Assembly (NCBI GenBank): GCA_964035575.1
Contig: OZ037835.1
Coordinates: forward strand, 1,860,001-1,924,000
Length of the DNA stretch: 64,000 nt
Direction of reading: 5' to 3'
From: Rhynchopus sp. YZ270_cl-10
Taxonomy: Eukaryota; Euglenozoa; Diplonemea; Diplonemida; Diplonemidae
The notes under the pieces were generated by a model that ran no database searches, was not told the origin of the DNA, and was given only the letters and a program-made list of their open reading frames with translations. Made by a program: the position numbers and the translations under genes. Below are positions 37,015 through 46,572 of the stretch, one piece after another (positions within the stretch are counted from its first letter, which is position 1; every line of letters begins with the position of its first letter).

Positions 37015-40000
37015 GCGTAGTTGGAGAACGAGACGTTTTTGTGAAAACTGTCTCCCCAACAAGGGGTCAGCATCGTTTGCGCTCTGCGGGCTGTATGCTG
37101 TCGGGGACAAGGGGTAAGGGTAGAACGCGAAGGGGGGTGGGGCGAGGGGTCGGACACAGGGTGCGTCGAGGGAGGCGACGAGGGGCGTTTTTGGGCAGGG
37201 GGTCACTGCTGACATGTGGAGACGTGGAGGAGCATCCGGGTCCGTCGACCATGTCGCTTGGCACGGCAAACGTGACGTCTCTGAGGGCACACCCTGCGGT
37301 GGGGGAGTGGGATGTGGACGTTTGTGCTCTGCAGGAGGTGCGCCTCACAGAAGAAGAGATGAAGGGGGCAGCAAACGACGTGAAGGGGTATGGTGCCAAG
37401 CAGCTTCTCTTTGGTGCCCCTTGCAGACGAAGCCAGGGATCAGACCCTCTGCGCACGCGCACGCAGAATGGTGGAGTTGCGATCATGACGTGCGCTGACA
37501 TACCGACCAGAGCAGTACCGCCACAATGTGCCCAACAAGCGTGGAACGAATGCCGCTTTACGCATGCGCAGGTGGCATATGGGAGCGGGGGACGTAACAT
37601 CTCTGTGTTCTCGTTTTATGGTGTGTGTGCTGACAGCGACCGCACGGAGCAACTCCTGACAGGCATCTTTGAAGAAGCAGCCAGCCTTGGGGACATACCG
37701 GTGTTCATTGCCGGAGACTTCAACGTAGAGGCTAACGAAAGTCTAGCCATTCGAGCGGCCATCTCCTCCGGCAAATGGGTTGATGCGGCAGATACCTACG
37801 CACAGCAGTTGGGTAAGGCAGCAGAGAACACATGCTATACCTCCACATCGTCTGGCAGACGTATCGACTTGGTGCTGGCGAACCACGTGGCTGCCCCTGC
37901 GATCTCCAAAGTGGTGGTCTGGAAAGAGAGCTGCCTCCCGGTACACAGACCGGTGGTGTTGACGTTAGACCTGACGCGATACGAGCAGAAGGCACCGCAG
38001 GCACGCCCTCCCCTTTCTTTGATCGGCGACGACTGGACGAAATGGCCGGCGAAGAAGGAGAAGGAGCTTGCAGCGAAGGTGATGCAGGAGAACGCTGCCC
38101 CTGAAGCCGACCTGACGAAGATGTCGGTTGAAGATCGCTGGGCACGCTTCTGCAAGATTGCGGAGGACTACCTGCTGAAGAGAGGTGCTGCAGACTCAGA
38201 CCCGAAGCAACAACGCCACAGGGGGAGAGGGGAGGTGCAACCCGACGTTCTCCGACATCGGACGGCCCGCATGGACTGCGACACGCCGGATGCTGTGAAC
38301 CTGGAGACGGCTCAACTGCAGAAGACATGTCGTCAGATGGAGCAGCTCATTGGTGATCGGAGGAAGCGCTTCGGTCAGCCATCTGCAGAATCGTTGAACG
38401 AACGGCAGCTGTGGGCGAAAATCCGCAAGAAGAAGCATCTACTGAAGAGTGACACCTGGGACCTCGACCTTCCTGGGATAGAGGCGTTGTGTGGGCTCCT
38501 TGGCTGCTTGAAGAAGAGGGGTTTTGTCCTGCTGGAGCAACGGCGTCGGGCCCGCATCAAGGAATGGCGCCGCACAATGAAGGAACACATGAAGGTGAAC
38601 CCAGCGAAGGTGTTCTCGTTCCTGCGGAAGGCTACGTCGTCACACACCACGTTCCTGAAACGGGAGGACGGCACGGTTACAGCTAACCTCCAGGAGATGG
38701 ATGAACTGCTCATGGATGACCGTGCTTGGGGTGGGGTGTTCCGGATGTACGACGATTCCGAAGAACCTGCGTGGACGACGTTCTTTGATAGGTTCAAGGA
38801 ACACATTCCTGAAGGGACCCCTTGTGTATGCGAACCCCTGACCGCCGACGACCTCCGTACGACCATCGGCAAGATGAAGCGGAAAAAGGCGGCAGGCCTC
38901 GATGGGTGGAGGGTGGAGGAGCTGAAGGAACTGCCTTTGACACTGCTGGAGGAACTCGCGCGCTGCCTGAACCTGATCGAGGATACTGGGAACTGGCCCA
39001 GGGTGATTGCGAGGGCGTTGGTGGTGCTCATCCCCAAAGGAGAAGGCGAGGAGCCCCTGAAGCAGCGACCCATTACCATCACCAGTGTGATGTACAGGTT
39101 ATGGGCGGCGACTCGACTCCGCAAAGTGGCGACGTGGCAGGAATCCTGGATTCACGAGCGGCAACACGGCTTCCGGAACAAACACGGAACCGAAGACCTG
39201 CTGTGGTTTCTCTGTGCGAAGATGGAGGAGGCTCTGATAGACGACACACCTATCTATCTAGCCTCCTTCGACTATCAGAAGTGCTTTGACCGTGTTCCCC
39301 AAGAGATCATGTTCCAGCTCGTCGAACGGTTGGGTCTTCCCGACAACATGATGCGCCCCATCCGGGGTATATACAAGAAGCTGGGGAGGCGTTTCAAACT
39401 TCCGGCAGGTCTTGGCAAAGAATGGTTTGCGACGAATGGTATCCTCCAAGGATGCCCACTGAGCGTAATCTTCCTGAATGCGCTGGTGGCGGTGTGGATG
39501 AACGGGGTGGAGAAGGAAACGGGCACGCAGGGGCTGGCGTATGCTGACGACACCAACCTCCTGACGAAGACCCTCGACCAGCTGCGAGCGGGTGTCGCCT
39601 TCACCGGACACTTTGCAGACTTGACGGGACAACGCGTCCACGCGGGGAAGAGCACGTGGCAGAGCAACCGTCCTGATGAAGAGGAAACTGTGCAGATGAA
39701 CGGCGCGGATCTTACTCGCGTCGAGAAGTCGGAGTGCCTGGGGGCGACGGTGCAGGCCCGACAGGCTGGGACGCCCACGCTCCCGACGAAGCTGGAAGAC
39801 ACCATCGACGCATGCGGACCGCTAGCAGGTAAGGTGGGATGCCTCCCGCTGACTCAAGGTGAGAAAGCAGGCATCATGCAGGCTGCAGTGATGTCGAAAT
39901 CTGTGTACGGTATCACGGTGCAGGACCCACCTGGGAAATACGTGAACAGTCTTGCAACTGCAGTGGAGAAAGGGGTCCACGGCGTGAACAAGATGAACCG

Positions 40001-41975
40001 AAGAAGCGTACCGGTCATGCTGAATGTCTTCGAGAAAGGCCATCTGCTCGACCCCTCGGTGGCATTCGACTACAGAAGGATCATGACGTGGGCGGCGATG
40101 ATACGCAAATCGGATGAGATCTGTTTGCTGGTCGAAAAGTGCAGGTCACGTGCGAAAGCGAAGCAGGCGAAGACTGGAGGACCCATCGGGTTGATTGCGC
40201 GAGCCCTCAGCCGCCTTGCGTGGTCATGGATAGACACGACAAAAGTGAAAACGCACGATGGGAGCATCGTTGATGTGAAGACGGTAAGCTTGGGTAGACT
40301 GGGCCACGTTGTGCGAGAACGGATGTTCTTCATTCGACTCTCCCGTACGAAGACGACTGCGAAGGCCAATGGCAAAGGCAGAGCTAACCTGAAGGGTATT
40401 GAAGCGGGGGTGGATAAGGAGAAAACCCTTGCTCTCACCCGAAGCAAAACTTTGACGGATTACGAGGCGGGGACGCTGCGACACATTGTAGCTGACGGTG
40501 CGATAACGGGGGTGCGACTTGCGAGAGCGCGCATACGGGACTCGGCCATCTGCGTGCACTGCGAAGCGGGGGTGGACGAAAATCACAAACACTTGTGGTG
40601 GGAATGTGAAGCATGGAGTAGCATTCGTGCGGAGTACCCCTTGCTGTTGGACATTGACAGAACGACCTGGCCAAACTGTCTCGCTATCTGCGGCATGTGC
40701 ACACCGGACACACCTTTGGAATGCGCCCGTGTTGCAGACCTGCAGAAGATGATGGTGCGCATCCTCATCGCACGCTCCAAGTGGAGCAGACCGGAAGCGG
40801 CGAACCCGCGACTGCAAGAAGACCGATACCCGTGGACGTGGGCGCCGGAGTTGGACACGACGACGCAACACGCGAACAGTTTGGTGGACTACACCCCCCT
40901 GAAAAGGAGGTGGCCGTATGGACGTGCGCTGCTGCTGGCGTTTGCCTCCTGGCTGGGTGGTTTACAATGGAGCGACGAAGCTGGACGTGAAGTCTCCCAC
41001 ATGGAGCTGCTCATCGACTTCGAGGTTGCCACAGGGATGGACATCCGACCTGGGGACAAGACCGGCAGAATAGCGCCGAAGCTGAAGCAGCCGAGGGATG
41101 GGACTGGGGAAGAAGACAACAATGGGGAGGAAGACGACGGGAGTGGGGAAGACGACAATGATGACGACGTGGTGCCAGTAGCGCTGGCCCACAGAGAAAT
41201 GGCGAAGACGACCACCTTTGGGCATATGTTGGCTTCACTCAGAACCTTTTCGGAGAGCTCTCTCCATCCGGGGAAGGTGAAGATAACGCATGTTCTCGCT
41301 TCGTTTGGGGCGAACGCCATCACAGGCATCGACCGCCGTCCTATCTTTGCCGGCGGAGAAGAAACGTTGAAGGCATTGCGTGCGCTATACGATGCTGGTG
41401 TGGCGTACCGGCTGCAACGCAGCTCCGAAGGCATGTCTGAGGTGGAGCTCCGTGGTGGCGATAGAGCGAGAGGTACATGGATGGGGGAGTATTCTGCTGA
41501 GACGGCGTACCCCTCCACAGAAGTTAGGGGCAGGAGGGCACTACCATTCATCCAGCGGGCTGAACAGGAGACATCTGCGCATGCTCGCTACCGGCACCAT
41601 GAGCACGTGCGTCCAGGGGACGCACCCGTGAAGGCACCTGAAGGAGCGGTTCCGATCTTCCAGTTTGCGATATGTGTGCTGCACCGGAAGACGAAGTGTG
41701 ATGCCTGCTCGAAGAACGCCCAGGCAGACCTGATGCATTGCTGCTTTGCGCACCACTCCAACGACGACGGGTTACCGATCCGACACGAAGCGTGCACTAA
41801 GCATAGACTCTCGAGGTGCGGGAACTGTGTGCAAGAGAAGAGTACGCTGGATCACTGCTGCCGCCGCCACCACGACACCTCGAAGGGGCGACAGACGACG
41901 CTGGGAGGCTTCTTCAGGAAGAAGCAGACGAAGCAGAAGGATGGGCACAGCAGGGGCGGTGATGGACTTATGTAA
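36969..41975 (+). CDS. LINE-B ORF2: 2A-like motif, APE endonuclease, reverse transcriptase
   Basis: About 1668 codons open after the ORF1 stop; the first ATG is at 37095, so independent initiation would give 1626 residues. It starts with a basic segment and LLTCGDVEEHPGP. The APE endonuclease follows (LGTANVTSLRAH, LQEVRLTEE, IAGDFNVEAN, RIDLVLANH, VHRPVVLTLDL), then the reverse transcriptase (RPITITSVMYRLW, ASFDYQKCFDRV, GILQGCPLSVIFLN, catalytic YADD). A CVHC..H..C finger-like motif lies near 40550. I find no RNase H domain. The ~450-residue C-terminal extension has an acidic stretch (~41100-41165), a Cys/His-rich region (CDACSK, CGNCVQ, CCRRHH) and QTTLGGFF close to the end. All RT and APE catalytic positions visible are kept. 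Confidence 0.92.
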   Translation, partial: RCGAVEGYGTGLASSCVVGERDVFVKTVSPTRGQHRLRSAGCMLSGTRGKGRTRRGVGRGVGHRVRRGRRRGAFLGRGSLLTCGDVEEHPGPSTMSLGTANVTSLRAHPAVGEWDVDVCALQEVRLTEEEMKGAANDVKGYGAKQLLFGAPCRRSQGSDPLRTRTQNGGVAIMTCADIPTRAVPPQCAQQAWNECRFTHAQVAYGSGGRNISVFSFYGVCADSDRTEQLLTGIFEEAASLGDIPVFIAGDFNVEANESLAIRAAISSGKWVDAADTYAQQLGKAAENTCYTSTSSGRRIDLVLANHVAAPAISKVVVWKESCLPVHRPVVLTLDLTRYEQKAPQARPPLSLIGDDWTKWPAKKEKELAAKVMQENAAPEADLTKMSVEDRWARFCKIAEDYLLKRGAADSDPKQQRHRGRGEVQPDVLRHRTARMDCDTPDAVNLETAQLQKTCRQMEQLIGDRRKRFGQPSAESLNERQLWAKIRKKKHLLKSDTWDLDLPGIEALCGLLGCLKKRGFVLLEQRRRARIKEWRRTMKEHMKVNPAKVFSFLRKATSSHTTFLKREDGTVTANLQEMDELLMDDRAWGGVFRMYDDSEEPAWTTFFDRFKEHIPEGTPCVCEPLTADDLRTTIGKMKRKKAAGLDGWRVEELKELPLTLLEELARCLNLIEDTGNWPRVIARALVVLIPKGEGEEPLKQRPITITSVMYRLWAATRLRKVATWQESWIHERQHGFRNKHGTEDLLWFLCAKMEEALIDDTPIYLASFDYQKCFDRVPQEIMFQLVERLGLPDNMMRPIRGIYKKLGRRFKLPAGLGKEWFATNGILQGCPLSVIFLNALVAVWMNGVEKETGTQGLAYADDTNLLTKTLDQLRAGVAFTGHFADLTGQRVHAGKSTWQSNRPDEEETVQMNGADLTRVEKSECLGATVQARQAGTPTLPTKLEDTIDACGPLAGKVGCLPLTQGEKAGIMQAAVMSKSVYGITVQDPPGKYVNSLATAVEKGVHGVNKMNRRSVPVMLNVFEKGHLLDPSVAFDYRRIMTWAAMIRKSDEICLLVEKCRSRAKAKQAKTGGPIGLIARALSRLAWSWIDTTKVKTHDGSIVDVKTVSLGRLGHVVRERMFFIRLSRTKTTAKANGKGRANLKGIEAGVDKEKTLALTRSKTLTDYEAGTLRHIVADGAITGVRLARARIRDSAICVHCEAGVDENHKHLWWECEAWSSIRAEYPLLLDIDRTTWPNCLAICGMCTPDTPLECARVADLQKMMVRILIARSKWSRPEAANPRLQEDRYPWTWAPELDTTTQHANSLVDYTPLKRRWPYGRALLLAFASWLGGLQWSDEAGREVSHMELLIDFEVATGMDIRPGDKTGRIAPKLKQPRDGTGEEDNNGEEDDGSGEDDNDDDVVPVALAHREMAKTTTFGHMLASLRTFSESSLHPGKVKITHVLASFGANAITGIDRRPIFAGGEETLKALRALYDAGVAYRLQRSSEGMSEVELRGGDRARGTWMGEYSAETAYPSTEVRGRRALPFIQRAEQETSAHARYRHHEHVRPGDAPVKAPEGAVPIFQFAICVLHRKTKCDACSKNAQADLMHCCFAHHSNDDGLPIRHEACTKHRLSRCGNCVQEKSTLDHCCRRHHDTSKGRQTTLGGFFRKKQTKQKDGHSRGGDGLM
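37206..37244 (+). promoter_or_regulatory. 2A-like ribosome-skipping motif in LINE-B
   Basis: LLTCGDVEEHPGP differs from the canonical G-D-V-E-x-N-P-G-P only by H for N. The upstream LLTCG also matches many functional 2As. It lies between the ORF1 stop and the endonuclease, as in trypanosome L1Tc where a 2A is active. Confidence 0.7.
41892..41915 (+). other. PCNA-interacting-peptide-like motif at the ORF2 C-terminus
   Basis: The codons read QTTLGGFF followed by RKK, a perfect match to Q-x-x-hydrophobic-x-x-F-F with the basic flank typical of PIP boxes. It lies 20 residues from the C-terminus. A PIP box in human L1 ORF2p is known to recruit PCNA. Confidence 0.6.
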
Positions 41976-42045
41976 CATCATCTCCACGATGTATTGTATC
42001 ACCTATCTCGGATAGGGGTGCATGCATCGAAAACGGGCCCCCACC
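41976..42045 (+). other. LINE-B 3' UTR with hairpin, no poly(A)
   Basis: The 70-bp 3' end contains CACCTATC-TCG-GATAGGGGTG (42000-42020), which folds into a hairpin with a two-base bulge, and ends GGGCCCCCACC directly at the target duplication. No A-run is present, so priming probably depends on 3' RNA structure or sequence. Confidence 0.7.
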
Positions 42046-42064
42046 TCTGACGAAAGCTAAGAAG
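42046..42064 (+). repeat. Target-site duplication of LINE-B, right copy
   Basis: The same 19 bases as at 32848-32866. It is followed immediately by the continuation of LRR gene L5. Confidence 0.95.
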
Positions 42065-42901
42065 TTCGAGGCCAGAGCAGCACTTCATGCGTTGGGTGAG
42101 GACATCACTGCAGAGAGGCTAAAGACTGTGAGGGATGCTGAGGTTGCGTGTTTGCTTCTGCAGGCGGAGGTTGCGACTGTCATTCCGAATCAGTTCTTGG
42201 CACAGACATCGTTAACAGCACTTGATCTGAGTGCTGTGTCCTGTGTGACGGAAATTGGTGATAAGTTTCTTCACCAGTGCACATCGTTGACGAGCATCGA
42301 CCTGTCTGGGTTGACACGTCTCACGCGGATTGGTACCCAGTTTCTTTCCGGCTGCAAGAGCCTCACAGCAGTAGGCTTATCATCATTTCGCAATGTTACA
42401 CACATTGCCGGATGCTTTCTTGCCCACTGCTGCAGCCTCACAGCAGTGGACTTATCACCACTCAGCAATGTTACACAAATTGATGGCTACTTTCTTGACT
42501 ACTGCAGGAGCCTCAAAGCAGCGGACTTATCGCCACTTCGCAATGTTGCATACATTGGTCGCTTCTTTCTTTACAACTGCAACAGCCTCACAGCAGTGGA
42601 CTTGTCAGCGCTCAGCAATGTTACACACATTGATGGCAACTTTCTTGCCTGCTGCAGCAGGCTCACAGAACTAGACCTGTCGCCACTCAGCAGAGTTGCG
42701 CACTTTGGTAAGGACCCTGCTTACGGCTGCACTTCATTGAGGAGCATCCACCTTGGCGGCTGCAGCAGTGCTGTGTCCAGTCGAGTATGTGTAGGCAATC
42801 TGAAGAAGTATGTGGTTGACACACTTACACCTCCACCTCCACCTCCGACACGTGGCAGAGACAAGACGAAAGCAGCCGTTCCTTGCTGTAGTGTTTCGTA
42901 A
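42065..42901 (+). pseudogene. LRR family member L5, 3' fragment (split by LINE-B)
   Basis: It continues the L5 frame after LINE-B with FEARAALHALGEDITAERL, then eight LRRs, and the long proline-containing tail (TPPPPPPTRGRDK ... CCSVS) with TAA. An internal ATG at 42092 could still start a protein lacking the ubiquitin-like domain, but its natural start and leader are 9.2 kb away. Confidence 0.88.
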
Positions 42902-43485
42902 AGAGCGACAGGAGAAGCTGGGCAAGGAACGTAGAGCAGCTCCGCTGTGACGGCTGTACCCTCATCAAAAGTTCTAAACAAAGTGTGACATGGAGGGGGA
43001 AGCGTTCAACATATCAATCTCAACCACCATTCCGATTCTCGCGATTGTTGCCCTTTTTTCTGAATCTACAACACACACAGCGCATGCACGTTCAGATTAG
43101 TTCATAAGGGTTTGGAATACAATGACGCCGCACTCCTAGGTTTCCTTCTTATGTTTATGATTACATGCAATGCTAAAAGGAAATAGAACACCGTACCCCT
43201 ACTCCCATCCTTCTTCCATATTTTTTAATCCGGGGCGGGTTGGAGTAGAGCCACATTTCACCGGCAGGTAGAGGTGTGTGCGTTTCACCACCCGCAACTT
43301 TGCTTTGTCTAAAAGCTTTCACTGCTCTCCTTCCAAGCTTGCTCTGATACAACTTCAAAGTGTACGGCTACCTACAAAGGAAGCGGCTTTGGTGAGGTGT
43401 TGTTTTCCTTTCACCATGTTCACCCACCACAGCCCCAACTCCCACAACCCCACCACACAACAGAGCAACACAAAAGGAAGACAAA
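42902..43485. repeat. Spacer between L5 and L6
   Basis: Positions 42902-43180 repeat the L3 3' flank (CATAAGGGTTTGGAATACAA). Positions 43180-43370 are unique and non-coding. The end is the TTGTTTTCCTTTCACC tract with the family AC-rich leader. Confidence 0.55.
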
Positions 43486-44478
43486 ATGGAAGTAGTTATC
43501 AGGGACTGTGCAGACAACTCGTACGTGATCGAGGTGGGCGTGGATGACACAACGGAGACGATGCGGCAGAAGGTGGCGTCTGCAGTGGGGTTGGCTGAGG
43601 ACAGCTTCCACATGGGCTTCGGAGGGAAGGAGGAAGGAGACGACATCACGCAGCTGAGTGCTGGAGACGCAATCGTGTTGACGGAAACTAAGAAGTTAGA
43701 GGCCAGAGCAGCACTTCATGCGTTGGGTGAGGACATCACTGCAGAGAGGCTGGTGACTGTGGAGGATCCTGAGGTGGCGTGTTTGCTTCTGCAGGCGGAG
43801 GTTGCGACTGTCATTCCGAATCAGTTCTTGGCACAGACATCGTTAACAGCACTTGATCTGAGTGCTGTGTCCTGTGTAACGGAAATTGGTGATGAGTTTC
43901 TTCACCGGTGCACATCGTTGACGAGCGTCGACCTGTCTGGGTTGACACGTCTCACGCGGATTGGTACCCACTTTCTTGCCGACTGCAGGAGCCTCACAGC
44001 AGTGGACTTACCGCTACTTCGCAATGTTACACACATTAGTACAAGATTTCTGTACAACTGCAACAGCCTCAAAGTAGTGGACTTATCACCACTCAGCAAT
44101 GTTACACACATTCGTACAAGCTTTCTTGCCCACTGCAGCAGCCTCACCTCAGTGGACTTTTCACCATTTCTCAATGTTACAAGCATTCGTACAGGCTTTC
44201 TTTCCTACTGCAGGAGCCTCGCAGCAGTGGACTTATCGCCACTTTGCAATGTAACACAAATTGCTGACCTGTTTCTTTCCGAATGCAGGAGCCTCACAGA
44301 ACTAGACCTGTCACCGCTCAGCAGAGTTACATTCTTGGGTGAGCATGTTGCTTTCAACTGCATTTCGTTGAGGAGCATCTACCTTGCCGGCTGCAGCAGT
44401 GCTGTGTCCAGTCGAGTACGTGAATGCAAGCTGAAGAAGTATGTGGTTGACGCACGTCCTCGCTGCGTTGTTTCGTAA
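43486..44478 (+). CDS. Ubiquitin-like + LRR protein, family member L6
   Basis: 330 residues with eight LRRs and the short tail (DARPRCVVS). The ubiquitin-like part is the family type with IRDCADNSYV and LTETKKLEARAAL variations. Repeats include unusual units (TSVDFSPFLNVTSIRTGFL). It is followed by a module containing pieces of the 5-phosphatase gene. Confidence 0.85.
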   Translation: MEVVIRDCADNSYVIEVGVDDTTETMRQKVASAVGLAEDSFHMGFGGKEEGDDITQLSAGDAIVLTETKKLEARAALHALGEDITAERLVTVEDPEVACLLLQAEVATVIPNQFLAQTSLTALDLSAVSCVTEIGDEFLHRCTSLTSVDLSGLTRLTRIGTHFLADCRSLTAVDLPLLRNVTHISTRFLYNCNSLKVVDLSPLSNVTHIRTSFLAHCSSLTSVDFSPFLNVTSIRTGFLSYCRSLAAVDLSPLCNVTQIADLFLSECRSLTELDLSPLSRVTFLGEHVAFNCISLRSIYLAGCSSAVSSRVRECKLKKYVVDARPRCVVS

Positions 44479-45531
44479 ATAGCTACATCAGAAGCTAGGC
44501 AAGGAACGTAGAGCAGCTCCGCTGTGACAGCTGCTTGTCCCATTCTGCGACGTCGGTGTGAGTCTTTGAACACTGCCATCCGCGCCACCAAAGAGAAACA
44601 GAGCTGCAAGCATGCGACCTTTGCCCTGCCTGCCGACACCTTTCTTGTTCTCTGCTCTAAGAAAAGACATCCCGAGCAACATCGCAAAGCACGACCAGCT
44701 CTGTCTGTCCAGGGCTGGGGAAGGTGAGTCTGAGCTCCTAGACCGTGTATGTAGTGACCAACCCCACAGCAAAGGGGTAAGACAGTAGTCATTCATTTAC
44801 CGTTCTGAGAGGGTCGAGAGATGGGGTGGGGAGGGGTGGGGGCAAAAGGCTGGTTTTTGTTTCATAAGAAGCTCCAACAATTTTGTAGACTCTGCCAAAG
44901 GGAGTGGGGTTTCGTGTGTTTAGCATTTGAGTCGATGACAGACACCCCAGACTGTTTTCCCGCTTTCAGGTCACAAAAGTGCCGGGAAGTGTGTCCACAA
45001 TCACCCTCAAAACGTTTTTCTGGACCACTCCCAAACAACAGAAAAGTAAATGGAAAAAAGTGTTGGAAGCAAAAGGGAAGAACAAAACAATGTTGTTTCC
45101 AACAGGGATAGGCTCTGAGTAACTTTCCATCAAAAGGCCCCACTACCTCCACCTGTTTTCACACCCCTATCACCCTTGTTCTCCTGGAACAGTATTCTGC
45201 CCAAGTCGGAGGGAAAGGCAATGCACCATTTTGCGAAGACTTCTTTCCTGTTGGTGCATGGGGGTATCTGCAACGTGTCTTTTGCTGATGTACTTCGTAG
45301 CAACCTCGTGGGCTTTGATCCTTCGACAACTCGCCTAAGTACCCAGAAGAGGGTCTGTGCTCAATGTTGGCCGAATCCTTTTACACTACAGAAGGAAAAG
45401 ACGTAAAGAGCAATATTACACAAAGTGGCGTAGTCCGCATGAGTGCTCCTCAATGTGTACGGCTACCTACAAAGGAAGCAACTCCCACAACCCCACCACA
45501 CAACAGAGCAACACAAAGAATAGAAGACAAA
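44479..45531. other. Spacer between L6 and L7
   Basis: It contains the shredded 5-phosphatase fragment (44573-44780), then the 3' module block CATAAGAAGCTCCAACAATT and a unique stretch (45170-45420) with no gene I recognise. It ends in a truncated leader joined through CTACAAAGGAAGCAACTCCC, a deletion relative to L4 and L6 leaders. Confidence 0.5.
44573..44780 (+). pseudogene. Shredded 5-phosphatase fragment
   Basis: Three pieces of the gene at 14643-16178 are fused: about 14948-15025 (codons for AIRATKEK ... FALPADTFLV), about 15697-15775 (LRKDIPS.IAKHDQLCLSRAG) and 16143-16178 (the last codons and stop). The order is kept but hundreds of bases are missing between pieces, so this arose from duplication plus internal deletions. 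Confidence 0.8.
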
Positions 45532-46572
45532 ATGGAAGTAGTTATCAAGGACTGTGCAGACAACTCGTACATGATTGAGGTGGGTGTGGATGACACAACG
45601 GAGACGATGCGGCAGAAGGTGGCGTCTGCAGTGGGGTTGGCTGAGGACAGCTTCCACATGGGCTTCGGAGGGAAGGAGGAAGGAGACGACATCACGCAGC
45701 TGAGTGCTGGAGACGCAATCGTGTTGACGAAAAGTAAGAAGTTCGTGGCCAGAGCAGCACTTCATGCGTTGGGTGAGGACATCACTGCAGAGAGGCTGGT
45801 GACTGTGGAGGATCCTGAGGTTGCGTGTTTGCTTCTGCAGGCGGAGGTTGCGACTGTCATTCCGAATAGGTTTTTGGCACACACATCGTTAACAGCACTT
45901 GATCTGAGTGCTGTGTCCTGTGTGACGGAAATTGGTCATGAGTTTCTTTACCGGTGCACATCGTTGACGAGCATCGACCTGTCTGGGTTGATATGTCTCA
46001 CGCGGATTGGTAGCAGCTTTCTTGACAGCTGCACCAGCCTCACAGCAGTAGACTTATCGCCACTTCGCAATGTTACACACATTGCTACATACTTTCTTGC
46101 CTACTGCACCAGCCTCACAGCGGTAGATTTGTCACCACTTCGCAATGTTACTCAAATTGATAACCGGTTTCTTTACAACTGCAGCAGCCTCACATCAGTG
46201 GACTTATCACCACTCAGCAATATTACTCAAATTGGAACAAGGTTTCTATCTGACTGCAGAAGCCTCACAGCAGTAGACTTATCGTCACTCAGCAATGTTA
46301 CTCGAATTGGCACAAGCTTTCTATCCGACTGCAAAAGCCTGACAGAACTAGACCTGTCACCGCTCAGCAGAGTTACGCACTTTGGTGAGCTTCCTGCTGA
46401 CAGCTGCACTTCATTGAGGAGCATCCACCTTGGCGGCTGCAGCAGTGCTGTGTCCAGTCGAGTACGTGAATTCAAGCTGAAGAAGTATGTGGTTGACGCA
46501 CCTCCACCTCCACCTCCGACACGTGGCAGAGACAAGACGAAAGCAGCCTTGCCTTGCTGCAGTGTTTCGTAA
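45532..46572 (+). CDS. Ubiquitin-like + LRR protein, family member L7
   Basis: 346 residues with eight LRRs closely matching L4 unit by unit (VTHIATYFLAYCTSLTAVDL), but with the long tail (six prolines, TRGRDKTKAALPCCSVS) instead of L4's short one. Its leader has GAATAGAAGACAAA before the ATG, shared only with L9. Confidence 0.85.
   Translation: MEVVIKDCADNSYMIEVGVDDTTETMRQKVASAVGLAEDSFHMGFGGKEEGDDITQLSAGDAIVLTKSKKFVARAALHALGEDITAERLVTVEDPEVACLLLQAEVATVIPNRFLAHTSLTALDLSAVSCVTEIGHEFLYRCTSLTSIDLSGLICLTRIGSSFLDSCTSLTAVDLSPLRNVTHIATYFLAYCTSLTAVDLSPLRNVTQIDNRFLYNCSSLTSVDLSPLSNITQIGTRFLSDCRSLTAVDLSSLSNVTRIGTSFLSDCKSLTELDLSPLSRVTHFGELPADSCTSLRSIHLGGCSSAVSSRVREFKLKKYVVDAPPPPPPTRGRDKTKAALPCCSVS

Larger units (their letters stand above)
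32867..42045 (+). mobile_element. LINE-B, full-length APE-type non-LTR retrotransposon
   Basis: 9179 bp between 19-bp target duplications. The order is a 5' structured segment (candidate HDV-like ribozyme), OTU-domain ORF1, in-frame UGA, ORF2 with 2A-like motif, APE and RT, and a 70-bp 3' UTR without poly(A). Both ORFs are intact. The identical target duplication and intact ORFs suggest a young and possibly active element. GC content and the very G-rich ORF1 differ from the host genes around it. Confidence 0.95.

Noticed and set aside
32988-41975. Reassigned UGA (sense codon) in this genome
   Set aside because: UGA ends ankyrin genes A2 and A4 exactly where A1 and A3 have TAA, and ends the oxidoreductase gene, so it is a normal stop; readthrough in LINEs is the better explanation.
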